A stretch of DNA of 64,000 bases from Lingula anatina (Eukaryota > Brachiopoda > Lingulata > Lingulida > Lingulidae), in NCBI RefSeq assembly GCF_001039355.2, contig NW_019775707.1, positions 170,559 through 234,558 on the forward strand. The letters are read 5' to 3'. The notes beneath the pieces were generated by a model. That model was not told the DNA's origin and made no database searches. It saw only the letters and a program-made list of their open reading frames with translations. Made by a program: the position numbers and the translations under genes. Positions 25,032-37,437 of the stretch are shown here, piece after piece (the first letter of the stretch is position 1; the number at the start of each line of letters is the position of its first letter).

Positions 25032-28000
25032 ATGGTGAGTTGAAACACGTGGAGTGTTGTTTATAATAATTATTGCTCTATGTAACAGATTCCATTAAGT
25101 TTATATGGGGGAATCTATAAACAACAAAAGATTTAACAACCGGTGTACGATTTGAATGCTAAGCGATGCCCCGTAAAGCTTTTTTTTTATATAAAAATGT
25201 TTATTTTGGACTGGTCACTGTGAAGAGTGAAGACTTCACTGCATGAACTTAGTGATGTTTGTTCATTTTGACTTGAGACTGAAATGGGACAAGTTTCATC
25301 TGCCATGTAGTGGTAGTGGTAGTACAATCATAATAGTGCAGTACAGGGTGTAACAAAACTTTACTTCTTTACTTCAGAAGTTAGTGTTGTTTTCAGGGTT
25401 TACTACTGCTGCATTCCAGTGTAACAGAATTTAAACTGAACAGAATTTGTGATTTTCATTGTAAAATGTAAAGTTGGGGGTCTTCAGAAAAGAAAAATAA
25501 AAATAGCAGCATAACACTACCTTGCATCCTTGTTTTCAAAACTGTTAATGAAAAAGATAAGATTTTAAACTTATTGTTTTTTCTAGTTACGAAGACAAGC
25601 CAGGCAGAGAAGGGAGTATATTTATAAAAAGTCCATAGAAGAGCGCGAGCGAACTATAGCAGAAAAAAAGCAGAGACTCAAAAGATCACTAGATGGTAAA
25701 TTTTTACCTTTTGTTTTTGTGTGTCAATAATTTCAAGCCATACATATTTAAATTATCAGAACAGATTGATCATCAATAGCTCTCTCCTTTTTTACCTAAA
25801 ATGAATGTATAAAATAAATGTAGTAGAGGTTAATTGCCAGTGGTATATATATGTTGCATATTTTTCTGATGTGAAACTTTGAATTTGCAAATTGATGTTG
25901 TGTGCCAAAATGGACCCTCATATGGCTTGTTTCTTTCACTTCATCTGCTTCATTATCTTAGATGTTTCCAATATGTTTTTCAGAAAATAATGTCATTCCC
26001 ACTGATCTAAGGAAAGATGCGTTGGACTTGCAGAAGACCCTGGACTGGGAGGACGAGGGAGGGGAAGGTAGGTGGACATCTTTGGGATAAAAGCAAATAT
26101 TTTTCTCAAACCATCAGATTGTCCAGTATTGTTTGTTTAACTTTTGTTCATTTGGTAATAGTACCAGGCATATTGTCCAATAATGTAGAGGAAACAAACA
26201 TACAGAAATTTATCACACACAAACACACACACACACACACACGCACACACACACATTTCGCAATGAATTAACTTTTGTTTTTTCCACCAGGTGTCACTAC
26301 TCACATAGATGATGAATACAGGTGGGCTGGAGTGGAAGATCCCAAACTGATGATCACCACTTCCAGAGACCCCAGCTCCAGGTTGAAACAGTTTGCTAAA
26401 GTAAGTGAAGTGAAGTGCATTAAACTTTTGGAGTTCTGCAGATTGAGGGGAGATCACAAACTCCTAGTTAATATCTATTTGGTGTACAGTTATTTTCTTT
26501 GAAATTGAGCTGGAATATTTTGTTTTAAAATTGAAGCAGTATTAAAAGAAATCCCATTTTTTATTTCCTGCAGTGCAGCCAAGCAGGTCTACAGGTCATT
26601 AACTTGATCTTCTTCTAAATCTTTTAACATTTTGCAAAAAAAAAAAAAAAAAAAAAGGCCATTTTTGCAGCAGTTTTCTTTTAGGTGTGGACCTTATAAA
26701 GTTATAAGCTTTTAATAGTGACAAGAAAAACATTTGTCACATTTTTAAAGAGAAATTTAAAGTTTTACTGTTTGTTTATTTGTTATAATACTACAGAAAG
26801 GTGCTCAAAATGGAAACGAGTGATTGATACATATTACTAAACAGAAAGAAAAAATGTGACACTTTTTGACTTGCATATTTGGTGTGCTTCTCTTCAGGAA
26901 ATTCGGCTTATATTCCCCAACTCCCAGCGCATCAACAGAGGTAACTATGAGATGAAGCAGTTGGTACAGGCTTGTCGCTCAAATGATGTCACAGATCTCA
27001 TTCTGCTACACGAGCACAGAGGAAATCCAGGTCAGTCATGGGAACAAGTACAATATTGAGACAGGGATTATTATTCTGCTCTCCATAAATGTGAATAAAA
27101 ATTCAGTCAATCTGGGCTCATGTGGTCATATCTAGTGTTTGCCAAATGCTGGAGGGAACTTACTTTTACTTTATATAAATAAAAATTAATATTCCCTTTA
27201 CTTTTCAGTTATTTATCATTTGTTTGGTAAATTTGTTTTAAAATTGGTTTAAGCCCCCTCCCCATAAAAAGAAAAAAAATGTACACTTGTCACACACACC
27301 TACCCCCTCCCCTCTTAATAATTAAAGATATATAAGAATTTCTCTCCTTTCAGATGGGCTAGTGGTGTGCCACCTCCCCTATGGCCCCACAGCCTACTTT
27401 ACACTATCCAATGTAGTGATGAGACATGATATTCCTGACGTAGGGAAGATGTCGGAGGCCTACCCACACCTCATTCTCAACAATTTCACCTCAAAGTTGG
27501 GGCAGAGAGTAAGTAGGAGATGCTGCAGACCTCAAATGCATTTAACTTGAAGTTCTTTATTTACCTGCATATTGCACTAGTGACTGAGAATAAGCTTCTT
27601 TATATCTTATTCATTCTGTTGTTCAGCTCCAGCTGTTGTATTGTCTTTCTCTGTGTCCTTTTATGCTGTATTTCCCTCTTTAAGCTTGTCTTTATTGTTT
27701 TTATTCTTCCTATCTGAAGAAATGACATGGTATTGATGTTGTAACCTGTTCCAGGTATCTAACATATTGAAGTACTTGTTCCCTGTGCCAAAAGAAGACA
27801 GCAGGAGGGTGATCACATTTGCCAACCAGGAGGATTATATATCATTTAGGTGTGTACAGTTACAAACACTGTGCTGCAATTATGGTCTTACACTGATTTT
27901 ACATAAATTTATTTATTTTTTTGTTAAGTTTAAAAAAGGATATGATAACTTTATTCGGTTATTTATTTATTGTCATGTACTGAAATACATATCAGTTGCT

Positions 28001-28617
28001 GATTACTTATTTTAGGCATCACACATATAAGAAGAAAGAGCGCAATGATGTGGAACTATCTGAAGTAGGGCCAAGATTTGAAATGAAATGTAAGTTTTAA
28101 TAAATGTCTTTGAAGCTAAACGTTTTCATTTATTCTTTACAATTGATTTGTATTTGTATCTTCTTTAAAAACTTGATATCATTAACAGTATTTCATTCAC
28201 TTTTACAAGGTTCAATTAAAGTAGAATATTATGAACCTTCATAGATTTGTTTTCTGAAACTGAACTGTTGGTTTATGGTAACCTGTAATCTTACTTTTGA
28301 CCTTCTTAAAACATTTCTGAGTATTATTTTCCCAACTATAGAAGCAAGCAATGACCAGCAATAATGCAGTGCACTCCTAATATGATTTTCTTTTGTATTA
28401 TTTTGTGAGAAAAGTGATAAAAAATGACATACTTTCATTGCAAGTTCTTTGTTGGAGTTCAGCACATTTCAATTTTTTTTTTAAATTTGTTCTGTTTTGT
28501 TTTTCAGTGTACCAGATCATTCTAGGCACACTTGATAATGCTGACAGCGCAGATGTTGAGTGGGTTTTCAGGCCCTACATGAACACTACAAAGAAAAGAA
28601 GATTTTTGGCAGACTGA
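25032..28617 (+). CDS. IMP4: U3 snoRNP protein IMP4 (Brix domain)
   Basis: Exons: 25032-25034 (ATG only), 25587-25695, 25984-26067, 26291-26400, 26898-27030, 27354-27508, 27755-27849, 28016-28089, 28508-28617. All joins are GT-AG and in frame, giving 290 aa; human IMP4 is 291. The basic N-terminus [16 protein letters not shown] is followed by the Brix domain (about residues 80-270). Its blocks include [66 protein letters not shown] and [20 protein letters not shown]4 acts with IMP3 and MPP10 in the nucleolar small-subunit processome and promotes U3 snoRNA pairing with pre-rRNA. It shares an 80-bp promoter with ISY1. It ends about 60 bases before AATAAA at 28681. Confidence 0.97.
26223..26255. 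repeat. (CA)n microsatellite
   Basis: CA dinucleotide run with one CG interruption, in IMP4 intron 3 about 35 bases before exon 4. Confidence 0.9.
26636..26656. repeat. Poly(A) tract
   Basis: A run of about 21 nt in IMP4 intron 4. Confidence 0.8.
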
Positions 28618-28680
28618 TAAAAATGATGTGAAACCAGATGACAAGACAAAATTCTGTTTACCTAGAACTGATTTTCTTTT

Positions 28681-28686
28681 AATAAA
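28681..28686 (+). terminator. Candidate poly(A) signal of IMP4
   Basis: AATAAA 64 bases past the IMP4 stop codon. No other coding sequence lies before SUV39H at 29450. Confidence 0.6.
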
Positions 28687-28699
28687 AACTATAGTTAAA

Positions 28700-29215
28700 G
28701 CAACTTTTCTTGAAAAAATGCTGTCTATGAAATGTTTTAACCTGTCACAGTTTATCCATTGTTTAATTTATTTTTTAATTCAGAAAAAAATAAGTAGAGA
28801 ATCTATTGATCAAAAAAGGAAAAATTAAGGGAAATGAAGTTGGACTTTGTAAGATTATATGCTTTCACAAACCAGTGGTGCAGAAAGCAAAATTTGTAAC
28901 AGAACATATGAAATTTCTTTTTATCATATTTATTGATATAATAAACTATTTTGCTATATTTTGCATGGTTTTGGATGAACTTCATCGAGAAGGAGAATCA
29001 TGTTAATCAATAGCTATAATTTTACTTAATCCTTGTTCAAAAATAAGATGTAAAGAAAAAATATTAAATTATGTTTGTCCAAGTATAGTTTTGAATAACT
29101 TGTAACTGCAACAATTGTATGCTCCAGGATATAAAATAGGCGTAAGTCTTATTTTCACACAGAAAAAAATTCACTTGAATTATAATGTTGCCCCCGTCTT
29201 GGCTATGGTCGATAA
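28700..29215. other. IMP4 to SUV39H spacer, no gene seen
   Basis: AT-rich spacer with short ORFs lacking domains. It may include the end of the IMP4 3' UTR. Confidence 0.5.
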
Positions 29216-29449
29216 GTGCTGCCACCTTTCGCCAAATTTTAGTGCAAAAGACTGTCACGTGACATGCATTTCAACCAATCAGCTGGTATAATAATGGCTG
29301 CAACCGGGAAATTCATCTTTAATATTTTGGCGCAATTTTCTATTATTATATGACCTAATTGGCCAAGTAATTGATTTAATTGACCCTCTGAATTTGCAAC
29401 AGTGCCTGTAGGACTAAATCAAGCATACCTTTTATGCTGAGAAGACAAC
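29216..29449 (+). promoter_or_regulatory. SUV39H promoter region: E-box, CCAAT, E2F-like site
   Basis: Upstream of the SUV39H ATG lie the palindrome GTCACGTGAC (29254-29263), CCAAT (29275-29279) and TTTTGGCGC (29325-29333, E2F-like). The last would fit S-phase expression of a heterochromatin methyltransferase. These are motif matches only. Confidence 0.5.
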
Positions 29450-32270
29450 ATGGAGGTTGAGTGCAGGAAAGTACAGGTGGCCTGCCTGTGCAACATCCCC
29501 GATCTCCAACGTGCATGCCAGAAAGTAAATCTTAAATTTTCTCAGGAGACGAACGAGTACCTGCTTTATCTGATGTTGAAGAAACTGGGACCATGGATGG
29601 CCCAAAAACTGATCCATAAGTGTAAGTGCGGCATTTTTCTCAGTAGATTGCTGCTTTTGAACTGCTAAATTCTATCCATGGAGAATTTAAATCTTTTTAA
29701 AATTCAAAAGCATTTTAAAAGATCTCTTTCTTCGATTGTGTACTGAAAGTGGTTAATTTAGTTTCACTGTTAATATAGTTTCTCTGCTTCATTAAGTTGG
29801 TCAAGTGTTGGGAAAGGGGTTTCACTCCCAACAGCAACCTGATACCAAGAAATTTTGATGACCCCTCCCCCCTCGACATTGCATCGTCAACATTTTGATG
29901 CCATTGGGGGGGGGGGGGGGGTCAGTTTTCATGTGTTCCTCAAATATATATTTATGCCAATCACCTCAATAACTGAAACATTATGTTATTTTCAAACACC
30001 CCATGTATATTTATCAGAACAAAAATGTCAATGCTTCCTAAGTAAGTAATGTGAAGTTATAACTGAAAATGCCACATCAGACTTATTCAAGAGTTTTATA
30101 TCATATTAAGATTTATAGATGATGTATATGTATTCTGTATTAGTGGTGGAGCATGGAGAAATAGAATGGAACAGTGATGATGACTTTGAAGTAGAGACCA
30201 TTTTGGACCATGCAGAAGAAGATGTAAGTTAATCATGGGTATGAAGTTGATTCTTGAAAGAAGGAAAAAGAAATAAAAAAAGTGTCATAATTTGATAGCT
30301 GTGGAAGACATTTTTTCCAGCTTAATCAGAAAAATTGTTGAAGTACCAGTATTTACCATTTGGATTTTGTTCCCATGTCATTTAGCATCAGTCTTATAGA
30401 AAATCCTGTCGTAATATGTAAATTATATATTTTAGGGTGTGACGTATTATTTCATCAAGTGGCGAGGATGGCCATTATCATACAACACTTGGGAACCTGA
30501 AGAAAACCTCAATTGCCCAGAAATACTAGAGGCATACAAAGAAAACTTAAACAAACCTTCCAAGCGAAAACGAGAGGCTGACTCAGACGACGACCAGAGC
30601 TACAGCAAGCGAAGAAAGCTGCAAGACCTCTTCTCCAAGATTTCCAAAAACAGAACCATATCACCTCTTAAGTTACTCAGGATTTCTCAGAGCCCCACCA
30701 AAGGCAAAGGCCTGTCTCGGGTCCAGAGTGCCATGACGAAGCACAGCAAGCCACACAAACCCCGCAGAGGGGGGCAGACATACTCCAAAAACAGCAAGTG
30801 GTACAAACAGAGGAAGGCGGACATACAGAAAGCTCTCAAGGACTGGGAGCGTGAACTCAATGCTAAAAATACAGACCCTGCCCCTATATTGGTAGAGAAT
30901 GATGTTGATCTAGAAGGCCCCCCTGATAACTTTATCTTTATTGATGACTACAAGGCCGGAGAAGGGGTGATTATTCCTCAGGACCCTATAGTAGGGTGTG
31001 AATGCACCGACTGTGCCGACGAGAAGAAAAAGTGCTGCCCTGCTAACAGTGGTGCCAGTCACCCATATCATCCATCGTCGGGACGTCTACGCGTGCCCCC
31101 CGGCACCCCCATATACGAGTGCAACAAGAGGTGTGCGTGCCCCCCTGAGTGCCCAAATCGCGTCGTGCAGCATGGACGCAAGTTTAAGGTCAGCATTTTT
31201 CGTACCCACAATGGTCGAGGTTGGGGCGTGAAGACCAAGCAGAAGATTAAGAAGGGGTCCTTTGTGATGGAGTATGTAGGCGAGGTAGGTGTATATATAA
31301 TCAAAAAAGGACAAAGTTGTGTCCTGTTCTTGCTGTGTTTACCTTAAGTTTCTCTGTAAATAATGGGCCTTGTAACTGTAGGACTTCCCTAAGTTTTAAA
31401 TCCTTGATTGTTTGTTCAGAATGGTATACATACTTTAGACTACAAAAAAGTATATAGTTACAGACATAGGGAAACTGCCTGTCCAAATAGTCATGTCCGC
31501 TTGAAATGCCAGTGGACCTGAAAAAATTTTGTTAATACATTTTCCTTGGACTGGCAAGGTTTATGTGAAAATGCATACATGTATAATAAATCACATGAAA
31601 ACATAGACCAATGGAAACTAATACTTTGGAACAGCACAGAATTGGGAGAATTGGTAAATTTCTTGCATTGCAGGTCCTCCACTCATTCAGTATCTTGAAA
31701 GGTACCCCACTATTCTTACTGTGAAGTGATATCAGTTTATGAGACATTTTGATGCTTTTCTTAAATTTCAGGTGATCACAAATGAGGAAGCTGAGAAACG
31801 TGGCCGAGTCTATGATGCTGAAGGGAGGACATACCTGTTTGATCTGGATTATAATGATGGAGACTGTCCCTATACTGTAGACGCAGGCTTTTATGGAAAC
31901 GTCTCGCATTTTGTTAACCACTCAGTAAATATTTTGTCGATACCTTCTTGTTTCTTTGTAAAAAGAATTAATACTTTATCTTTGTATTTATTTAATAGTT
32001 GATTAATTTTGCTCAAACCCTCAGTTTACAGATTATTCATAACCCTCAGTTTACAGATCTTTCAAATGATTTATTAGGTTCAGTGGTAAAAAATTGTTAA
32101 AATCATAATTGATTTGTGACAATCGAGTCCCCTTCTGTTCTATAGCTGGTGCTGGTACATTAATATTCTGACTACTCTTACTAGTATTTGGCTAGGTAAT
32201 ATGTCAGTGTTTTGAACAATGTTTATGCACTCTCTCCCTGCCCCCCCCCTCCTCCTCCTTCCTTTCCTCT

Positions 32271-32308
<38 letters not shown>

Positions 32309-32972
32309 CTGAACTATTATTTCCTTGTTTCCCAGTGTGACCCTAACCTGGCAGTGTATGGAGTATGGATTAATACTCTGGACCCCAGATTACCTAGAAT
32401 ATGCCTGTTTGCCAAGAGAGACATTGCCAAAGGAGAAGAGCTCACTTTTGATTACATGATGACTGGTAAGTTTTACGACCATAACATGCCAGACTGCATT
32501 CAGGCTGGATTCATATCTTTTAGGTCTTCAAGCCCTGGGGAAACTGGTTAGCATTACTCTATTTTTTTTTTCCAAATAGCCCTACAATATAGGCTAATGA
32601 AGATTTTAACTCAATTAGAAATATGTTTGGACAAAACCAATAAAATATTTAGTATTTTCCTGAAAGTTTGGCTAAATTACCTTGGTTTAAAGTAGTAATT
32701 AGAAAAGCACACAAGATATCAAGGCTTACTTTTATTTTCTGCCTCTCATAGGGGATACCAGCCAACAAGCTCAGCCCAGTTGTGCTCTTCCCACGGCTGA
32801 CGACATCCTGGAGACGACGGTGACAGAGGAAGGCTCGGAGATCATCACCATGTGCGCCAGCCCTGGATCTCTCTACCCCTCTGAGGGCGCTGAAGACCCC
32901 GTGCCTGCCACTGAAACGTTTCGCATGGTTTGCCAGTGTGGAGCCAAAAATTGTAGGAAGTATTTATTTTAA
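29450..32972 (+). CDS. SUV39H: Histone H3-K9 methyltransferase, SUV39 family
   Basis: Exons: 29450-29621, 30144-30223, 30436-31284, 31772-31924, 32336-32465, 32752-32972. All joins are in frame, giving 534 aa (human SUV39H1 412, fly Su(var)3-9 635). A chromodomain (about residues 73-115) contains [18 protein letters not shown], with the cage aromatics that bind methylated H3K9. A basic linker (KRKREAD, KRRKLQ) follows. The pre-SET zinc cluster begins [14 protein letters not shown] at residue 272. The SET domain (about 334-461) has [28 protein letters not shown] (catalytic NHSC) and ELTFDY. The post-SET motif is [12 protein letters not shown] at the end, so the enzyme looks active. It silences pericentromeric heterochromatin through HP1. 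The SET to post-SET linker is about 60 aa, longer than in vertebrates. The first 57 residues match no domain I recognise. No eIF2-gamma fusion, as in insects, is seen. Confidence 0.95.
29907..29921. repeat. Poly(G) tract in SUV39H intron 1
   Basis: G run of about 15 nt, preceded by C-rich CCCCTCCCCCCTC about 40 bases upstream. This is a possible G-rich structure with no other evidence. Confidence 0.7.
32276..32306. repeat. (CT)n microsatellite next to the SUV39H exon 5 acceptor
   Basis: A CT dinucleotide run of about 30 bases, ending 30 bases before the exon 5 start at 32336. It extends the polypyrimidine tract of that splice acceptor. Confidence 0.85.
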
Positions 32973-33539
32973 GGCCTTTTTTTTTTATAGGAAGTAGGTA
33001 GTAAAAGGGTGGTGAAAGAAGTAGCTTTGTAGTCAAGGAAGTCATAGAAATAAGCTTTGTAAGATAGGGGCTACAAGGTAGCGTTGAGTTAAAGAACTAG
33101 ATTGTTGTGTTGTGTGTCACTAGGAGGGCTAAATATTAAAAAAATTTGATGTTTTAGATGAAGTAGATTCTGTATACATGTGACTACATGTCTGTGTTTG
33201 AAATGATTGGATATTTTCCAGGTTGTTTGTTCACATTCATTAGTTAGCCAGTTAGAAAGACAAGATTTGTCTTAAAACTGAAGAAAACGGTGAAGTTGTC
33301 CTTCTTTTAAATATTTTTAGTGAATATGAGGTACTCATTCAAGATAAGCATTGCTTTGCATTCTTTGTACGAGTTGTATGAGACAAACTTTAATTATTCA
33401 AATAGATAATTTTTACCTACACACGGGGTTGAATTATTCAGGTTTTGAATTACCATTTTGCATGTTAACCAAAAAACTAATTGTGACTGGTACTTTTTAT
33501 TCATCTGCTAAATTTCAGATGTAACTTGTTGTGTTTTAG

Positions 33540-33545
33540 AATAAA
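33540..33545 (+). terminator. Candidate poly(A) signal of SUV39H
   Basis: AATAAA about 570 bases past the SUV39H stop, implying a 3' UTR of about 0.6 kb. Later AATAAA copies exist, so alternative ends are possible. Confidence 0.5.
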
Positions 33546-33847
33546 GTGCCTTTTTTTAAATAAAAAGTTGATAGTATGCCTATTTTTATTCATAGTTTAT
33601 TTAACAATATTTTATAATTTATGGCAAAAAAAATTAAAATTAAGATGAGCAGTTTTAGTTTTGACAACATTTATGATGAATTTCAAGTTATAACCAATAT
33701 GGTTTCATAATGATGTCCAAGTGTGGAATTACACTTGATGTACTTGCATGAAGAGAGAGATGTGTGTTTGTAACATATTGTTCATCACTTTTTTTAGAAT
33801 TAGCTGCAAGACGGTTTTATATTTTAGTGGCTTCTGATTTGGATAAT

Positions 33848-33876
33848 AAGGATCATTATTCCTTATAATGATCCTT
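33848..33876. repeat. Hairpin, 12-bp perfect arms
   Basis: AAGGATCATTAT and its exact complement ATAATGATCCTT are separated by five bases. The hairpin lies about 300 bases past the SUV39H poly(A) signal, so it could be in an extended 3' UTR. Confidence 0.7.
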
Positions 33877-35275
33877 GGGCAGAGAGTTGTAAAAATGTTA
33901 ATTTCATCAATTCAGATATGATAAAGGTCGGTTTCATTCCAATGCTGATGAAAATGAGTTTATTTATTCAACCTGTCAAGGAAAAAGGTATCAATCATTT
34001 CTTGACAGCTGAATGGTTCAAGTTCAATCTTTGCACAATGATATATTAGGTGAATGCATTGTAGTTGGTTCCAAAAGTATTTTTTAATTCTGTGTTCAAA
34101 CTTAAATTCGTCTTTGTCTTAAATATTGAGTAGAATTTTTGCTTGAATTTTTTTTTCCATATATTTGACTGTAATTTCTTTGAATAGAATGTTAATATTT
34201 TTCCCCCTTTTTTTTTCAATGGAAATTTTCCACACATTAGTTGTGAATAAAAAAAACTAATGGGAGAATGAAATATAAGTATCTTTTCTGTAGAATTCAG
34301 CAGAGAGGATGTTTAGAAGGCTTGAAACCAGGAAATGAGAAACTGGTTGTCTGATGGATATGTGTAGAATATATGGTACAAATGAGATGAGGTAATGTGA
34401 AGCTCAACATTATTCCACCATGAGTTCACAAGAGTTACAGTGCTGATCTAATTGGAAATGGAGACATTTATCGTGATGGTGTTATGATGTATATTTGTGG
34501 TCGATTGTAATGGAACCCAAGCCGGCACACCTGGGATTTTTCAAGGAAGTAATAATTGTTTCTGCCTTTATGGCGTCTTTGTGAACAATGAAACTCATGC
34601 AGTTATGGATGGATTTTGATAAAAATTTACGGGATGGGTCAGAAATGGGTTAGCTGTAAATTGAGTATGTTTTGGTGTTGATACATTAATTAATGAGAAT
34701 TGAGCTACCTTGGCAGGGGTTTTCACTGAGTCCTGTTCTAGTTTTTTTTTCCCTCCACTCCCAGTCCATGAAGCATGAAATTAATGGTTAACGAGGAGGA
34801 GTTCAAGTTTTGATGTGTTATCTTCGCCTTCACTTGTTGCAACACTTGTTTTATAATTGCATTGATACACCAATTGGCATCTGTACGTCATATTCAGAAA
34901 TAAATGTATTATTTGAAATGTTAGATGGTGTACTTGTTGTTTGACTACACCCACTATGGTGACAACTGAACAACACGGAATCGTGATAGTGTCTGACAGA
35001 CATGAATTTTACTTTTAAACAAGGATATGGTTTAATGGACTTTGTTAGCGCTCAGAAAGACCCTTGGTAAATGGAAGTTCTTTGTGTGATGTCTTGTTTT
35101 TATCTTTTTGCATATTGGCCTTTATATTTTTGTCATTTTATCTCCTATATTCACCTCTGAATCCACTGAGTGTCCATGTTTTAACTTTTCTTTTTCTGTT
35201 CTTTTTCCTAGATCTTTTATCATGTCCATATTTCTGCTCTATGCATCTACCTTTAGACATTGGCTTTAGACATTG

Positions 35276-35300
35276 TTTTTTTTTTTTTTTTTTTTTTTTT
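35276..35300. repeat. Poly(T) tract, 25 nt
   Basis: T homopolymer followed by GAAACAGG. It could be the complement of a retroposed tail; no attached element is recognised. Confidence 0.75.
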
Positions 35301-35370
35301 GAAACAGGAAACGGTGCCCTTTGCTATTTGTTAAGGTTATGATATTTGAAACTATGGTGGCATTTGGTCG

Positions 35371-35452
35371 GGTTTTGTGGCACCAGTTTGACTTTGAAGG
35401 TGTTTTGTGGCAACAGTTTGACTTTGAAGGTGTTTTGTGGCAACAGTTTGAA
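35371..35452. repeat. 30-bp tandem repeat, ~2.7 copies
   Basis: Unit GTTTTGTGGCAACAGTTTGA followed by CTTTGAAGGT, repeated at 30-bp spacing with one or two changes. The last copy is partial. Confidence 0.85.
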
Positions 35453-37024
35453 GGCATCTTTCAATACGGGTCCTGACACGTGGGCACCCTATGTATGTTT
35501 ATGCATAATCCTATTGTCGTATTGTCTCTTCCCAAAGTCAAATTGAGCATGGGCTAGGCGTGCTGTTGTTTCTTTTATGAATTTGATGAGCAAACAAAAT
35601 GCACTGTTATCCTACCCTAGGTAGAGGCAATTATAACACCTGTAGCCTTATTCTCTGATGAAGGTGTTTTGTGAGACAAGGAAATAATGGAGTTGAAATA
35701 ATTGTTATATCAGCTGCCGTGTATAAGGAGAGGTAGATAACCTTTAAAAGAACAAGCGTTCGTCCCTTAGAAATCAGGGATGATAAAGTGCAATTACCCA
35801 AAGAACATACAGGGACGTCATGCTGAAACGTTTTTTCTCTCCGAAGTGAATCGAGGTTTCATTTGACACCCACACCCACCACCAGTTTATGGATAATAAG
35901 CTATAAATAAAAGCTGAGGAGCTATCAGAAAAACATAATGACTGAAAGTAAGGGGGGAGGGGGGTTCAGCATTTGGCCCATAGACTATAGACAATAAATT
36001 CGAGTGCACAGCAGCTGAGGACATGTTTTGCTGGATTCCATATACCTGGACACCGGTATGAACACAAGTTACCAGTACACCAATGATGTCAAAGCTGGCA
36101 GCCTACTTTCTTCACTTTTCCTTTCAGTCATCTGGAGCCCCTCATGAGAAACCAATTAGCCGTCGATGACGTGGGTTTTAACAAGCTGACTCCCTGTTGA
36201 CTGGTGAATAGTTCAGTTAGGATTATTTTTACCGTGACATCTTGTCATTGGTACATTATAACAGTACAAACATACAGCAGTAATGGTGCTAAAGGATAGA
36301 CTTTCATAATATTGATAATTATTTTTATTCTAATAATAAAGATGATGATGATAATTATTATGAAAGTAAGAAAATAATAATGAGTATTTTACAAAGTTGT
36401 TTCAGCAGCTGGATAACAATCTCTTGGATCAGCTTCATTGTTGGACATGCCTCACCTCAAAATAATTATCTATCTGTTCAGGTGAGCTTAATGCTTACCA
36501 GGTAAACAAGGTAATTAAGCTCTGGTCATTACACAATGAGAACTGTGTAGCACGTGTCGTCTTAACATTATCACTTTTCAGTTCATTTGAGGTTAAGGGT
36601 ACTGTCAGGTTAGTTAAACAAAAACTCTTGGATGATTCACTGACTAAAATGAATTGCATGTACACAAATATCATTTTACCAATGACGTCACAATTGCGCT
36701 TTTGGGTTTCTCAGATTTCTCCTTTACCCGAGCACCCACAACACCGCCAATTTAATAACACCGTTGATTTCTCTAAAACGATAAAAAACATTTTAAAAAA
36801 ACCCAAATGACGGCACGACAATGAAGCCTATACACTTGTGGTCAACTATGCCAATTTTCGTGATAAAATCTTGTTCGAGGAAGAAGTGAAGCCCCAGACC
36901 GATTGCTTACTCATCTCACAAAATAGAAAGCTGTAAAATTACCGATAATCGCTCCGAGATGCTTGCGCTTGTGCTTAGCATCGAGAAATGTGAACGCCGA
37001 CATTTTACATTTATGAGGGTTTTT

Positions 37025-37052
37025 ATGTACAGACACAGATGTGTCTGTACAT
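37025..37052. repeat. Perfect palindrome, 13-bp arms, 2-nt spacer
   Basis: ATGTACAGACACA, then GA, then TGTGTCTGTACAT. It lies in intergenic DNA next to a CpG-rich stretch (37070-37100). Confidence 0.85.
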
Positions 37053-37177
37053 ATTGCCATCACTTGCGTCTGTCGTCGCCGTCGCCGATGCCGGCGCCGT
37101 GCACTTTGCTTGTAAACACGATAAGTGGAGGGCAGTTTTACTTTTTGGCTTTATATTTACAGAGCTGATGAATATTC

Positions 37178-37437
37178 ATAAAACGCAGGTCAAGTTCGAA
37201 AATCAGCATGATTGGGCCATTATTGTATAAGTTATGCTGTTTTTTCACTTTTCAGCATATATGCAACCCTGTAAACACATTTTAAGGCAAACCGTTAGGC
37301 CTGTATTCATGAAACTCACAGGAATAATCAATCTTACTAAAACGCAGGTCAAGTTCGAAAATCGGCATGATCGGGCCACTATTTTAGTAGTTATGCTGTT
37401 TTTTCATTTTTCAGCATATATGCAACACCGTTAACAN
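37178..37437. repeat. Diverged direct repeat, ~100-bp copies
   Basis: The segment from AAACGCAGGTCAAGTTCGAA through CAGCATATATGCAAC occurs at about 37179-37268 and again at about 37340-37426 with scattered substitutions. The second copy runs almost up to the single N at 37437. The substitutions argue for a real old duplication rather than unmerged contig ends. Confidence 0.75.
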
